From assembly GCA_900547975.1 (NCBI GenBank), contig URIX01000004.1:1-64000 (forward strand): 64,000 nucleotides of DNA, read 5' to 3'. The stretch's first letter is position 1. Each line of letters opens with the position of its first letter. The stretch comes from an uncultured Eubacteriales bacterium. Lineage in GTDB: Bacteria > Bacillota > Clostridia > Christensenellales > CAG-917. The notes beneath the pieces are model-generated. The model searched no databases. It was not told the origin of the DNA and saw nothing but the letters and a program-made list of their open reading frames with translations. Positions 51,537-59,818 of the stretch are shown here, one piece after another. Position numbers and translations under genes: made by a program.

Positions 51537-53480
51537 TTACTTTTGTTTGATAAGCGTTTTATAGCCTTTGTTGACGCGCATTGCGTTGAGAATCGCAACG
51601 ATTGCCACTCCGACGTCGCCGCAAACCGCAATCCACATCGTCGCACTGCCGAGAACGCCCGTCGCGCTCAACGCCATAATGAGAAGTTTTACGGCAAGAG
51701 AGCCGACGATGTTTTCGTACACCACTCTCATCGTCTTTTTAGAAATACGTTTTGCAGTGGATATACCCGTCAAATCGTCTTGCATAAGCACTACGTCGCT
51801 CGCTTCGATTGCCGCGTCGCTGCCCACGCCGCCCATAGCAATGCCTATATCCGAACGCATAAGCACGGGTGCGTCGTTTATGCCGTCGCCGACAAAGCAC
51901 AGCACGTCGCCTTTCTTCTTCTCTGCAAGCATTTGCTCGACGTTTTCCACTTTATTTTGCGGCAGCAAGGACGCTTTGTATGCCGAAAGTCCGATTTTTC
52001 CTGCCACGTCGGAAGCGATAGCCTCGTTGTCACCCGTAAGCATAACCGTTTTGCAACCCATTTTGTTGAGTTCGCCGACGGCGGATACGGATTCGTCCTT
52101 GATTTCGTCGCTTATGAGAAGCGAACCGACAAATTCTTTGTTGTGAGCAACGTAAACGACAGTGCCTATTCCCTTGTGCGCAACATAAGGAATATCGTAG
52201 GATTTCATAAGTTTTTCGTTGCCGCAATAGATGCTGTCGTCGTCTTTTGTCGCAAGCACACCGAAGCCCGCTATGTTCGTAAGCGTATAACCGCCCTCTA
52301 TTTCACCGTTATAACAAGCCACGATAGAGCGTGCAATCGGGTGATTCGAGTCGTTTTCCGCAATGGCGGCAAGACGAAGAATTTCGTCTTTTCTGTCGGC
52401 AGGCGCAACGGTTACGGCAAAGTTGCCTTTGGTGAGCGTTCCCGTCTTGTCGAACACGAATACGTTTGCCTTGCTCATAAGTTCGAGATAGTTGCTACCC
52501 TTGATAAGAATACCGAATCTCGAAGCCGCGCCAATACCCGCAAAGAAGGAAAGAGGCACGGAAACGACGAGCGCGCAAGGACAGGAAACAACCAAAAAAC
52601 TCAAACCTCTGTATATCCAAGTGTACCAGTCTCTTGTGACCGCACCGCCTATAACCATAAGTAAAACGGCAGCCACGACCACGCTCGGCGTGTAGTATTT
52701 TGCGAATCTCGATATAAAGTTTTCCGCTTTGGATTTCTTGCTCGAAGCGTTCTCAACGAGGTCAAGTATTTTAGAAACCGTTGAATCATAGAATACTTTT
52801 GTCACTTCAACTTCGATTTGCGACGTCAAATTGACGCAACCGCTGATAATCTCTTCACCTTCCGAAAGTTCTCTGGGAAGGGACTCGCCCGTCAGCGCTT
52901 TGGTGTCGAGAGTGGTTGAACCGCTTGTCACGATACCGTCGAGAGGCACTTTTTCACCGGGGTAAACCACGATGACGTCGCCAACCTTGACTTCGCTCGG
53001 GTCGACTTGCTCGACAATGCCGTCTTCCCTCTTTACGTTGGCGTAATCGGGTCTGATGTCCATAAGTGCGGAAATAGATTTTCTCGATTTGCCCGTCGCG
53101 TAACTCTGGAAGAACTCGCCGACCTGATAGAACAAAAGCACGGCGCAACCTTCGTCGAAGCCCTCTTGTTCTCTGCCCGTCACGCTCGTGTAAATGCCGA
53201 GCGCAAACGCGCCGAGAGAAGCAACGCACATAAGCAAGTTTTCGTCAAGCACTTGACCGTGTACGATTCCTCTCGCCGCCTTGAACAGCACGTCGTAGCC
53301 GATGACCATATACACGGCAAAATAGAGGAAGAACGGCAAAAGCCAACCGTACTGTCCGCCGACCGCCTTTGCAAGTCCGAGCGTTTTGTCAACGATGAGT
53401 ATAACGAAGAATAAGCACAGCGCAACGCTTATGCGAATGAGGTTCTTCTTTTCTTTTCTAGATAGTTTGATTTTTTTCAT
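51537..53480 (-). CDS. P1B-type heavy-metal ATPase (Cd/Zn/Pb exporter type)
   Basis: A 647-residue metal-transporting ATPase. Metal-site motif CPC in VVSCPCALVVS, phosphorylation site DKTGTLTKG, TGES, the HP motif in NDSNHPIA, and GDGINDAPVL near the C-terminus. The N-terminal metal-binding HMA domain normally fused to such pumps is absent; a separate 72-residue HMA protein is encoded upstream. With the ArsR-family regulator this forms a Cd/Zn-type efflux module. A cruciform element lies between the HMA gene and this gene. Confidence 0.93.
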   Translation of the reverse strand: MKKIKLSRKEKKNLIRISVALCLFFVILIVDKTLGLAKAVGGQYGWLLPFFLYFAVYMVIGYDVLFKAARGIVHGQVLDENLLMCVASLGAFALGIYTSVTGREQEGFDEGCAVLLFYQVGEFFQSYATGKSRKSISALMDIRPDYANVKREDGIVEQVDPSEVKVGDVIVVYPGEKVPLDGIVTSGSTTLDTKALTGESLPRELSEGEEIISGCVNLTSQIEVEVTKVFYDSTVSKILDLVENASSKKSKAENFISRFAKYYTPSVVVAAVLLMVIGGAVTRDWYTWIYRGLSFLVVSCPCALVVSVPLSFFAGIGAASRFGILIKGSNYLELMSKANVFVFDKTGTLTKGNFAVTVAPADRKDEILRLAAIAENDSNHPIARSIVACYNGEIEGGYTLTNIAGFGVLATKDDDSIYCGNEKLMKSYDIPYVAHKGIGTVVYVAHNKEFVGSLLISDEIKDESVSAVGELNKMGCKTVMLTGDNEAIASDVAGKIGLSAYKASLLPQNKVENVEQMLAEKKKGDVLCFVGDGINDAPVLMRSDIGIAMGGVGSDAAIEASDVVLMQDDLTGISTAKRISKKTMRVVYENIVGSLAVKLLIMALSATGVLGSATMWIAVCGDVGVAIVAILNAMRVNKGYKTLIKQK

Positions 53481-53563
53481 AATATGTTTTGTCTATAATT
53501 AAGATTGAGATTAAGATTTGTTCGCTCACCCATAAAATGAAATATTTGGATGAAGAACTTGGT

Positions 53564-53688
53564 CACAATCGTTCTTTGAGATGAAGAACAAGGAAGACGC
53601 TTCTGCACGGCAATTCCAATTTACTTGGCGTAAATGAGTTGTCGTGCAGTGGCGTCTGACGCAGTTATTCGCTCAAAGAACGATTGTG
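53564..53688. repeat. Gene-end cruciform element D
   Basis: Perfect 17-bp outer stem CACAATCGTTCTTTGAG (53564-53580) with complement at 53672-53688. Core GATGAAGAACAAGGAAG, stem with CTGCACGGCAAT/GTTGTCGTGCAG, loop TTGGC in TTTAC/GTAAA, then CTGACGCAGTTATTCGC. The right arm is the last codons and TGA stop (53673-53675) of the HMA gene. A partial left end (AATATTTGGATGAAGAAC, 53541-53558) sits just outside. Confidence 0.9.
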
Positions 53689-53891
53689 CAGTCGGGTTCG
53701 ATTTTACGGCAGGTCTTCACAACCCTCTTCATAATATCGTCAAAGTTTGCGTCATCGGCTTCGATTGTGAGACGTTGAGCCATAAAACTGACGGACGCGT
53801 TTTGTACGCCGTCAAGTTTTTGAATGGCACATTCCATTTTTGCGGCGCAATTTGCACAATCGAGATCTTCGAGTTTGTAAACTTTTTTCAT
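53673..53891 (-). CDS. Stand-alone heavy-metal-binding (HMA) domain protein
   Basis: A 72-residue HMA/MerP-like protein: MKKVYKLEDLDCANCAAKMECAI with the CxxC metal site (CANC). Presumably hands metal to, or regulates, the adjacent ATPase that lacks this domain. Its C-terminal residues ending TIVL and the stop codon are also the right arm of a cruciform element. Confidence 0.9.
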   Translation of the reverse strand: MKKVYKLEDLDCANCAAKMECAIQKLDGVQNASVSFMAQRLTIEADDANFDDIMKRVVKTCRKIEPDCTIVL

Positions 53892-53954
53892 TTTCGTTTC
53901 TCCTTAACCATTTATATACTTCCCTTTCGAGACAAATCCTATATCGGTTTGTTT

Positions 53955-53987
53955 GTTGAACAGTTGGATTGTTGAACAACTGTTCAA
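53955..53987 (-). promoter_or_regulatory. Putative ArsR-family operator between regulator and HMA genes
   Basis: TTGAACAACTGTTCAA (53972-53987) is nearly palindromic, with a second half-site GTTGAACAGTTG at 53955-53966. It resembles the operator upstream of the regulator gene and suggests a second controlled promoter. Confidence 0.45.
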
Positions 53988-54042
53988 ATATTGCTTCTAA
54001 AAAATCAGGGGTTTGCACCCTGCGTTTTTAGACGGCGAGGAA

Positions 54043-54372
54043 TTATTTTTCCTCGTTGACGTGAGTCAGACCGCACTGCATTATGAGCGTAACGTGGTCG
54101 TCGTCGAGAGAATATCTGACTTCCTTACCTTCTTTTGTGCCTTTGACGAGTTTGATTGCGCGAAGCACGCGAAGTTGGTGAGATACGGCGGAAGTGGTCA
54201 TACCGAGTTTGTCGGCGATGTCCCCTACGTTCATATCGCTTGCTTGCAAGCAACTCAAAATTTTAACGCGGGTCGGGTCGCCAAGAGCCTTGAACAATTC
54301 TGCAAGCGCAGATACCACGTCGTCGGCAGGAAGCGTTGAATTTTGGGTGTTGTCTTTGATTTCTACTGTCAT
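54043..54372 (-). CDS. ArsR/SmtB-family metal-responsive repressor
   Basis: A 109-residue winged-helix repressor. LAELFKALGDPTRVKILSCLQ, DIADKLGMTTSAVSHQLRVLR (recognition helix) and RYSLDDDHVTLIMQCGLTHVNEE (alpha-5 metal-site type, D-x-H with a distal H and E) fit the CadC/SmtB zinc/cadmium branch. The start MTVEIKDN follows TTGGAGAGAAAG; an ATG five codons upstream lies within the ribosome site. No N-terminal CadC-type Cys pair. Confidence 0.9.
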   Translation of the reverse strand: MTVEIKDNTQNSTLPADDVVSALAELFKALGDPTRVKILSCLQASDMNVGDIADKLGMTTSAVSHQLRVLRAIKLVKGTKEGKEVRYSLDDDHVTLIMQCGLTHVNEEK

Positions 54373-54385
54373 CTTTCTCTCCAAC

Positions 54386-54407
54386 ACTTGAACTGTTATT
54401 CAAATGT
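54386..54407 (-). promoter_or_regulatory. ArsR/SmtB operator upstream of the regulator gene
   Basis: ACTTGAACTGTTATTCAAATGT contains TTGAA/TTCAA half-sites with the TGAAC-GTTATTCA layout known for SmtB-type repressors. It overlaps the leader of the repressor gene, indicating autoregulation. Confidence 0.55.
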
Positions 54408-54588
54408 TCATTTATATATTATTCCCGATTAAGTCGTTTGTCAACGAATATTTGCAAAAATATTAATTATTTTTCGGATACTTTTTCCGCTTTTCGGCAC
54501 TGCGGCAGATTTTCGGCGCGCAATATCAATCAAAGTGTAAACTATCGAACAAAATCCGATTTCACAGAAAAACTTTTCAGATTCGATA

Positions 54589-54617
54589 TTGATTTTAATT
54601 TATATTTAATGTACAAT
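54589..54617 (+). promoter_or_regulatory. Promoter of the large metallophosphoesterase gene
   Basis: TTGATT, 17-nt spacer, TACAAT, about 50 nt before an AAGGAGGAAAT ribosome site and ATG. Confidence 0.65.
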
Positions 54618-54665
54618 CGTATAGAAAGAATTATTTGCGCGCGTATGCGTGCATAAGGAGGAAAT

Positions 54666-57600
54666 ATGAGCAACAAAATGCAAAGACATCTGCCTTTGGT
54701 GTTCGTCGTCGCTCTCGCAATCGTTCTTGCGAGCGTTATGACGTTCTCGATTGCAGGCATTGCAAACGCCGACAGTCAAAAGACGCCGACCAACTCTCTT
54801 ATGATCGGTCAATTCAGCGACATTCACTACTTCCCCGTCGACGATTGCTATCAAGACATCCAAAGTCCCGACTACAAAACGAGCGACTTCTACAATTCTA
54901 TGACGGGCGACACCAAACTCGTTATGGAAAGCGGTATGATCCTCAAACAACAAATCGAGCAATACATTGCCGACGCGAAGAAAGGAAAAGCACCGCAATA
55001 CGTTTTCGCTTCGGGCGACCTTAGCAAAAACGGCGAGGTCACCGCTCTCGTTGACGTTGCAAACGCATTGCGTTATATGCAAAACGAGATAAGAAAGATA
55101 TCGGGTTATGAGAACTTCCAAGTTTTCGCAACGCCGGGCAACCACGACCTTTACAACACGTCGGGCGCGCTCTACTCGAAAACCGACGGTTCTAAACGCG
55201 TTTCCGACGCGTTGACGACGATGCAATTCGCTCTCGTCTTTGCAGGTTTGGGCTATCCGAACGCAAACCTTGACGGAAGCGACGGCGCAATCAACCTCAC
55301 AGAGTATTTGCCCGCAGAGTACTGGTACGGCGAGTACACAACCGATTATATTCCGTCCAAAAACGCGGATACGCTTGAAATCCACTACTACAACGAGCAC
55401 ATCGAAGCGGTCAACAACATGAACGCTTCCAAAACAACCGCCGACAAACTCAACGAATACTATCAAATCGGCGACGTAAACAACGCTCTTTCCTTGTCGG
55501 CGGAAATCAAAGTTGCCGACTATAAGGATTATGCGCTTATGGTTATCGACGCTCACGATAGAGAGTCGGCGGAAGTCGGCGCATACGTCAGAGTGAACGA
55601 AGCGGAATATAACGTTATCCGCAACAACAAGCAAGCAAACGGCGAAAATTACACTTTCTACGGCGCAACCGAAGAAGGCGCGGTCGATACCTCGACGACA
55701 ATCGATGCCGAAGCCGCTTTCGCTGCAGGTAAAACCGTGTTCCGTTCGACAGGTCTCGACCACCTCTGCGGCGGCAGACTCACCGAAGGCGTGCTCGATT
55801 GGATGGAAAAATTCTGTGACGCAAGAAACGCTGCCTCTAATCTCGGTGAAGCCACCGTCATCGCTTGCTTCCACCAGAACGCGCTTCCGCACTGGGAAAT
55901 GGAAGACGAAATCCTCAAAGACTTCACCATCTACAACTGGGAAAACACCGCAAAACGCTTGCTCGATATGGGCACTCGCTACGTCTTCACGGGACATATG
56001 CACGTTTGCGACGCTATGACCTACACCGACGTAGAGGGCAGAACGCTCTACGATTTCCAAACGGGTTCTTGCGTAAGTTACTATTCACCCAGAAGATACA
56101 CCACACTCGAAAGATATAACTTTGACGGAAAACTCGGCGAAGCCTGCATTTCTTCCGTATTCTGCCTCGACGACATAAGCGCAACGCCGTTTAAGGAAGT
56201 GCCGAGCCACAACGTGTTCACCGCACCGGCATTCAACGACGAAACTTTCCAAACCGCATACAAGGCGTACAAACTCGACCCCACCGAAGCAAAATGGCAG
56301 GCTGTCGTTGCAACCAACCCCGACTATCTCGCATATATGATTAACTACGAGAATATGAACGCGCTCGGTTACAACGATTACATCAACGAACAAATCTATT
56401 CGATTCTTGTTGAAAGAGTTGTCGATCATTTCCTCAATCAAAGTACAATAGACGGACTCGTAGGCTCCGTTATGAATATGGTTGGCGGCGACAACACCGT
56501 ACTCGGAATAGTCCGCAGCACCTTGTTTGCCGACTTCAAAAAGAGCGAAGACCCCGATTTGTACAAAGAATACGGCAATTTGGACGCCGATGAAAAGGCC
56601 GACGCCCTCAACGGACTTGTCAAATACATTCTCGACACCGTTCTCGAAGGCGTGACGTACGTCCATAACGACACGAATTACAATTCCGCACTCGACCTCG
56701 TAAATGCGGTCGTCAACGAAGTGCTTTCTTGGAAATTCGGCGACGACAGCATCGTATCCGCAGTCAATCCGAGAAATAGCGGCAAGATGCTCATTACCGA
56801 TATCGCTGCATTCATTATGACCGCTCATACGATGGGTATGGAAATTTCTCTCGACGAGACCGCAGAATCCATCAAGGCGATTTTCGGCGAGGAACAAAAA
56901 GTCGAAGACGGCAAGGATTACCTTTTCAAGCACCCCTACAACCCCACCTATCGTTTGCGTATGGTAGCGGCGGTAAACGATATGCACGAGCAACTCATCA
57001 GCGGCAAATTCGTTGAAAATTTGCTCACGACGTTGCTGAATCCCATCTTTACCGAAGACGGTTCGTTGCTCAAAACCATTCTCAATCATAAGTTCGATTT
57101 CGGCGACGCGGTTGACAAAGGCTATATGACAGAAGCGGCGTTTGAACACCTCAAAAAAGGTTTGGGCTCGAAACTTCCGTCCGTTTTGAATATGACGGCA
57201 GTCAAAAACGTTCTTGCAAAACTCGGCGTTGAAATTTCCCTTCCCGCAGACTACTCTATCGACGCGGAAAACTTCGTTCTCGTCAACGTTATCAACGATT
57301 TGCTTCCCGCAATCAAGACTCTCGTTGCGAAACTTCTCGGCTTCTCGCTCGAAGGTCCGGACGTTATATCCATCGTTCAAAATTTCCTCGACAGTTATCT
57401 CGTCGACAGTTTCTACAAGGGACTCGGCGGCATTGCCGACGACATCGTGATTACGTTTGCAACCGACGTCTATCCCGATATGGACGACTTTGCTACCCCC
57501 CAAAAGCCTTCATACTATCAACCCAACAAAGCGTATGAAAAGGACGGCGTGCGCCTCTCTTACCTCAGCACTCTCAACGAAGGCTCTAAGGTCGGCGCAG

Positions 57601-59234
57601 AATTCAACGCGGCAACGCAAGACAACGGCAGAGTTCCTTCTCGCGTGACTGCAAACTTCGATACTGCCAACTCTACAACTTCCTACACGATTAAGTTCTA
57701 CACCGAAGAAAACGTGTACGGAACGTTCAGACTCTTTGACGAAAACGGCAACAAGATAGGCGATGTAAGCACTTCTAAATCCGCCGCGCTCAAAGCGTAT
57801 GCGACAAACAAGACCGATTATCTCGACACGACGGCTTACAAAGAGTTCTCGAACGGAGTAAAAGCGACGGTATTCACTCAAACCAAACCGCAATACATTC
57901 CGCTCATCGACCTCGGACTTCTCTGCCTCACTCACGGTCAAATCGTCGACAAGGACAACAACGACAAGCCGTACGTCTACGGTGACCGTGACAAAGCGGT
58001 TGCAAACAGCGTTATTTACTGGAACGTCCACACCGTCACCATCAACGGTCTCGAAGCAGGCAAAACCTACTACTACGACATTCTCGGCAACTACGAAACC
58101 GACGGCGAACCCCTCGAATTCTCTTTGGTCGAATACATCAAGACTCAAGGCTACGAAGGCAACGCCCTCACGTTCACGACGGCTGTCGGCAGAGACGTAG
58201 ACGCATTCGAATTCCTCACTATCGCGGACATTCAGGGTATGATTCAGAGTATGTACGACAACAGCCACGAGGCAGTCGACGCACTTCTTAAAGACGAAAG
58301 AGTCAACGCCTTCGATTTCATTCTCAACGCAGGCGATATGTGCGACAACGGCAAGAACTTCAATCAATGGGGTATGGCTCTCGACACCTATCAAGACCTC
58401 ACGCTCAACACTTCCGTATTCTTCACGTCGGGCAACCACGAGAACAATACGGGCGCAATGGGCAGATACTTCAACTACACCGAAAAGGTCGGCGAAGAAA
58501 TTAAGGCAATAAGCGGCGAATACTATTCCTTCGATTACGCAAACGCACACTTCACCGTTCTCAACACCAACGACGCGTCCACCGACGGACTCGGCGAGGC
58601 TCAACTCGAATGGCTCAAAAACGACCTTGCGAACACAGACGCTAAATGGAAATTCGTGCTTATGCACAAGAGTTTGTACAGCGCAGGTTCGCACGCGTTC
58701 GACGGCGAAGTCAAGGCTATGAGAGGGCAACTCACCACTCTCTTTGCAGAGCAAGGCGTAAACGTCGTGTTCGGCGGTCACGACCACTCCTACACCGCCA
58801 CCTATCTCGTTGACAAAGACGGCAAGGTCGTTGACAAAACGAGCAAAGACGGCGTGCGTTACACCGGCGACGGCGTTCTCTACATCACGCTCGGCACACT
58901 CGGCACGAAGTTCTACAACTATAGAGAGAACGATATGACCACCGACAAATTCAACAAGGACGACAGCATACTTCACACGCTCGATTCTCAAACGTTCGGC
59001 AAGGTCAAAGTCGAAGGCGACACGATCACTTTCACGGGTTACTACTTCAACAGAGCAACCGGCAAAATCGATCAAATCGGCAACAGCACCGTTCTCGGCA
59101 CAACGCCTATAAAGGACAACAAACTTACGGTTATCCTTCTTTCCACCCTCATTCCGGGCGTGGCAGTGATAGGCGTAGGCACAGGACTTGGCGTCTACTT
59201 CGCAAAGAAGAAAAAAGCAAAAATCAGTGCTTAA
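54666..59234 (+). CDS. Large membrane-anchored surface protein with two metallophosphoesterase domains
   Basis: A 1522-residue protein. Signal peptide at about 8-36 (LPLVFVVALAIVLASVMTFSIAGIANA). First calcineurin-like domain: GQFSDIHYFPV, FASGDLSKNGE, ATPGNHDLYN, ACFHQNALP, FTGHMHVCD. A long helical middle region of about 450 residues without a recognised fold follows. Then comes an Ig/FN3-like segment (NSVIYWNVHTVTINGLEAGKTYYYDILG), as in purple acid phosphatases. The second phosphoesterase domain has FLTIADIQGM, LNAGDMCDNG, TSGNHENNTG, LMHKSLYSAG and FGGHDHSYTATYL. A C-terminal membrane helix with a KKKKAK tail anchors it. Likely an extracellular phosphatase or nuclease for nutrient release; substrate unknown. 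Confidence 0.88.
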   Translation: MSNKMQRHLPLVFVVALAIVLASVMTFSIAGIANADSQKTPTNSLMIGQFSDIHYFPVDDCYQDIQSPDYKTSDFYNSMTGDTKLVMESGMILKQQIEQYIADAKKGKAPQYVFASGDLSKNGEVTALVDVANALRYMQNEIRKISGYENFQVFATPGNHDLYNTSGALYSKTDGSKRVSDALTTMQFALVFAGLGYPNANLDGSDGAINLTEYLPAEYWYGEYTTDYIPSKNADTLEIHYYNEHIEAVNNMNASKTTADKLNEYYQIGDVNNALSLSAEIKVADYKDYALMVIDAHDRESAEVGAYVRVNEAEYNVIRNNKQANGENYTFYGATEEGAVDTSTTIDAEAAFAAGKTVFRSTGLDHLCGGRLTEGVLDWMEKFCDARNAASNLGEATVIACFHQNALPHWEMEDEILKDFTIYNWENTAKRLLDMGTRYVFTGHMHVCDAMTYTDVEGRTLYDFQTGSCVSYYSPRRYTTLERYNFDGKLGEACISSVFCLDDISATPFKEVPSHNVFTAPAFNDETFQTAYKAYKLDPTEAKWQAVVATNPDYLAYMINYENMNALGYNDYINEQIYSILVERVVDHFLNQSTIDGLVGSVMNMVGGDNTVLGIVRSTLFADFKKSEDPDLYKEYGNLDADEKADALNGLVKYILDTVLEGVTYVHNDTNYNSALDLVNAVVNEVLSWKFGDDSIVSAVNPRNSGKMLITDIAAFIMTAHTMGMEISLDETAESIKAIFGEEQKVEDGKDYLFKHPYNPTYRLRMVAAVNDMHEQLISGKFVENLLTTLLNPIFTEDGSLLKTILNHKFDFGDAVDKGYMTEAAFEHLKKGLGSKLPSVLNMTAVKNVLAKLGVEISLPADYSIDAENFVLVNVINDLLPAIKTLVAKLLGFSLEGPDVISIVQNFLDSYLVDSFYKGLGGIADDIVITFATDVYPDMDDFATPQKPSYYQPNKAYEKDGVRLSYLSTLNEGSKVGAEFNAATQDNGRVPSRVTANFDTANSTTSYTIKFYTEENVYGTFRLFDENGNKIGDVSTSKSAALKAYATNKTDYLDTTAYKEFSNGVKATVFTQTKPQYIPLIDLGLLCLTHGQIVDKDNNDKPYVYGDRDKAVANSVIYWNVHTVTINGLEAGKTYYYDILGNYETDGEPLEFSLVEYIKTQGYEGNALTFTTAVGRDVDAFEFLTIADIQGMIQSMYDNSHEAVDALLKDERVNAFDFILNAGDMCDNGKNFNQWGMALDTYQDLTLNTSVFFTSGNHENNTGAMGRYFNYTEKVGEEIKAISGEYYSFDYANAHFTVLNTNDASTDGLGEAQLEWLKNDLANTDAKWKFVLMHKSLYSAGSHAFDGEVKAMRGQLTTLFAEQGVNVVFGGHDHSYTATYLVDKDGKVVDKTSKDGVRYTGDGVLYITLGTLGTKFYNYRENDMTTDKFNKDDSILHTLDSQTFGKVKVEGDTITFTGYYFNRATGKIDQIGNSTVLGTTPIKDNKLTVILLSTLIPGVAVIGVGTGLGVYFAKKKKAKISA

Positions 59235-59243
59235 CTAAAAAAT

Positions 59244-59273
59244 GCGCTCACCGAACGGTGAGCGCTTTTTTTT
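59244..59273 (+). terminator. Terminator after the large phosphoesterase gene
   Basis: GCGCTCACC/GGTGAGCGC stem, 4-nt loop, eight-T run. Confidence 0.9.
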
Positions 59274-59328
59274 AATTAATAATGAATAATTAATAATTAA
59301 TAATTTTGGGTGGGCTCTGCCCACACCC
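59274..59328. repeat. ATTATTA-repeat plus GC-hairpin module, copy 2
   Basis: AATAATTAATAATTAATAAT array followed by GGGTGGGC/GCCCACACCC hairpin (59308-59328). It is the mirror arrangement of the module at 35587-35630; hairpin arms differ but layout is the same. Confidence 0.6.
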
Positions 59329-59344
59329 GATTAAATATCTGCAA

Positions 59345-59473
59345 GATTCGATGCGCTAAATCGATGCATAACGCGAAAGAGGCACTCGCTCGGCAACCCT
59401 AATTTACTAATCGTAAATGAGTTGTCGAGCGAGTGCCTCTGACAAAGTCAGGCGCGATTTAGCACATCGAATC
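59345..59473. repeat. Gene-end cruciform element E
   Basis: Outer arms GATTCGATGCGCTAAATCG (59345-59363) and CGATTTAGCACATCGAATC (59455-59473), 18 of 19 paired. Core CATAACGCGAAAG, an 18-bp stem AGGCACTCGCTCGGCAAC/GTTGTCGAGCGAGTGCCT with one G-U pair, loop TAATC in TTTAC/GTAAA, then CTGACAAAGTCAGGC. The right arm holds the last four codons and the TAA stop (59459-59461) of the HIT gene. Confidence 0.92.
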
Positions 59474-59800
59474 ACTAAGTTTTCGTCCGCCAAGTATATG
59501 AATATGCAAATGTCCGACCGACTGGCAACCGTCCTCGCCCTTGTTGGATACGAGACGGAAACCGTTTTGAAGTCCCAACTCGTCGGTGAGCGTAGAGAGT
59601 TTTTTGAGGCATTTTGCGAGGGTTTGTGATTGAGAGTCCGTCATCTCGATTATATTTGCGTAATGCTCTTTGGGGATAAGCAAAAGATGCACGGGGGCTT
59701 GCGGATTCAAGTCCTTTATGATAATCATATCGTCGTCTTCGTAGACTTTCGTTGACGGAATATCGCCTTTTACGATTTTGCAAAAAATGCAGTTGTCCAT
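59459..59800 (-). CDS. HIT-family nucleotide-binding protein
   Basis: A 113-residue histidine-triad protein: CIFCKIVKGDIPSTKVYEDDD at the start, APVHLLLIPKEHYANI, and the triad GHLHIHILGG. Likely a purine nucleoside phosphoramidase or dinucleotide hydrolase. The protein ends DSMC, and those codons are part of the cruciform arm, so the element may have set this C-terminus. Confidence 0.93.
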   Translation of the reverse strand: MDNCIFCKIVKGDIPSTKVYEDDDMIIIKDLNPQAPVHLLLIPKEHYANIIEMTDSQSQTLAKCLKKLSTLTDELGLQNGFRLVSNKGEDGCQSVGHLHIHILGGRKLSDSMC

Positions 59801-59818
59801 ATCGATTTCTTCCTTTTA

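Noticed and set aside
54606..56060. Long minus-strand frames opposite the large phosphoesterase gene (also 56085-57503 and 57510-59075)
   Set aside because: They mirror the plus-strand gene's codon pattern; the plus frame has signal peptide, catalytic motifs, promoter and ribosome site.
41922..59473. Cruciform elements as integron attC sites forming a gene-cassette array
   Set aside because: GTTAGGC/GCCTAAC boxes are present in one type, but complementarity runs 15-19 bp beyond them, several genes lie between neighbouring elements, the other type lacks the boxes, and no integron integrase is present.
41922..59473. Cruciform elements as ordinary Rho-independent terminators
   Set aside because: Each is over 120 bp with conserved unpaired core sequence and no T-run after the outer stem; several genes nearby have separate, conventional terminators.
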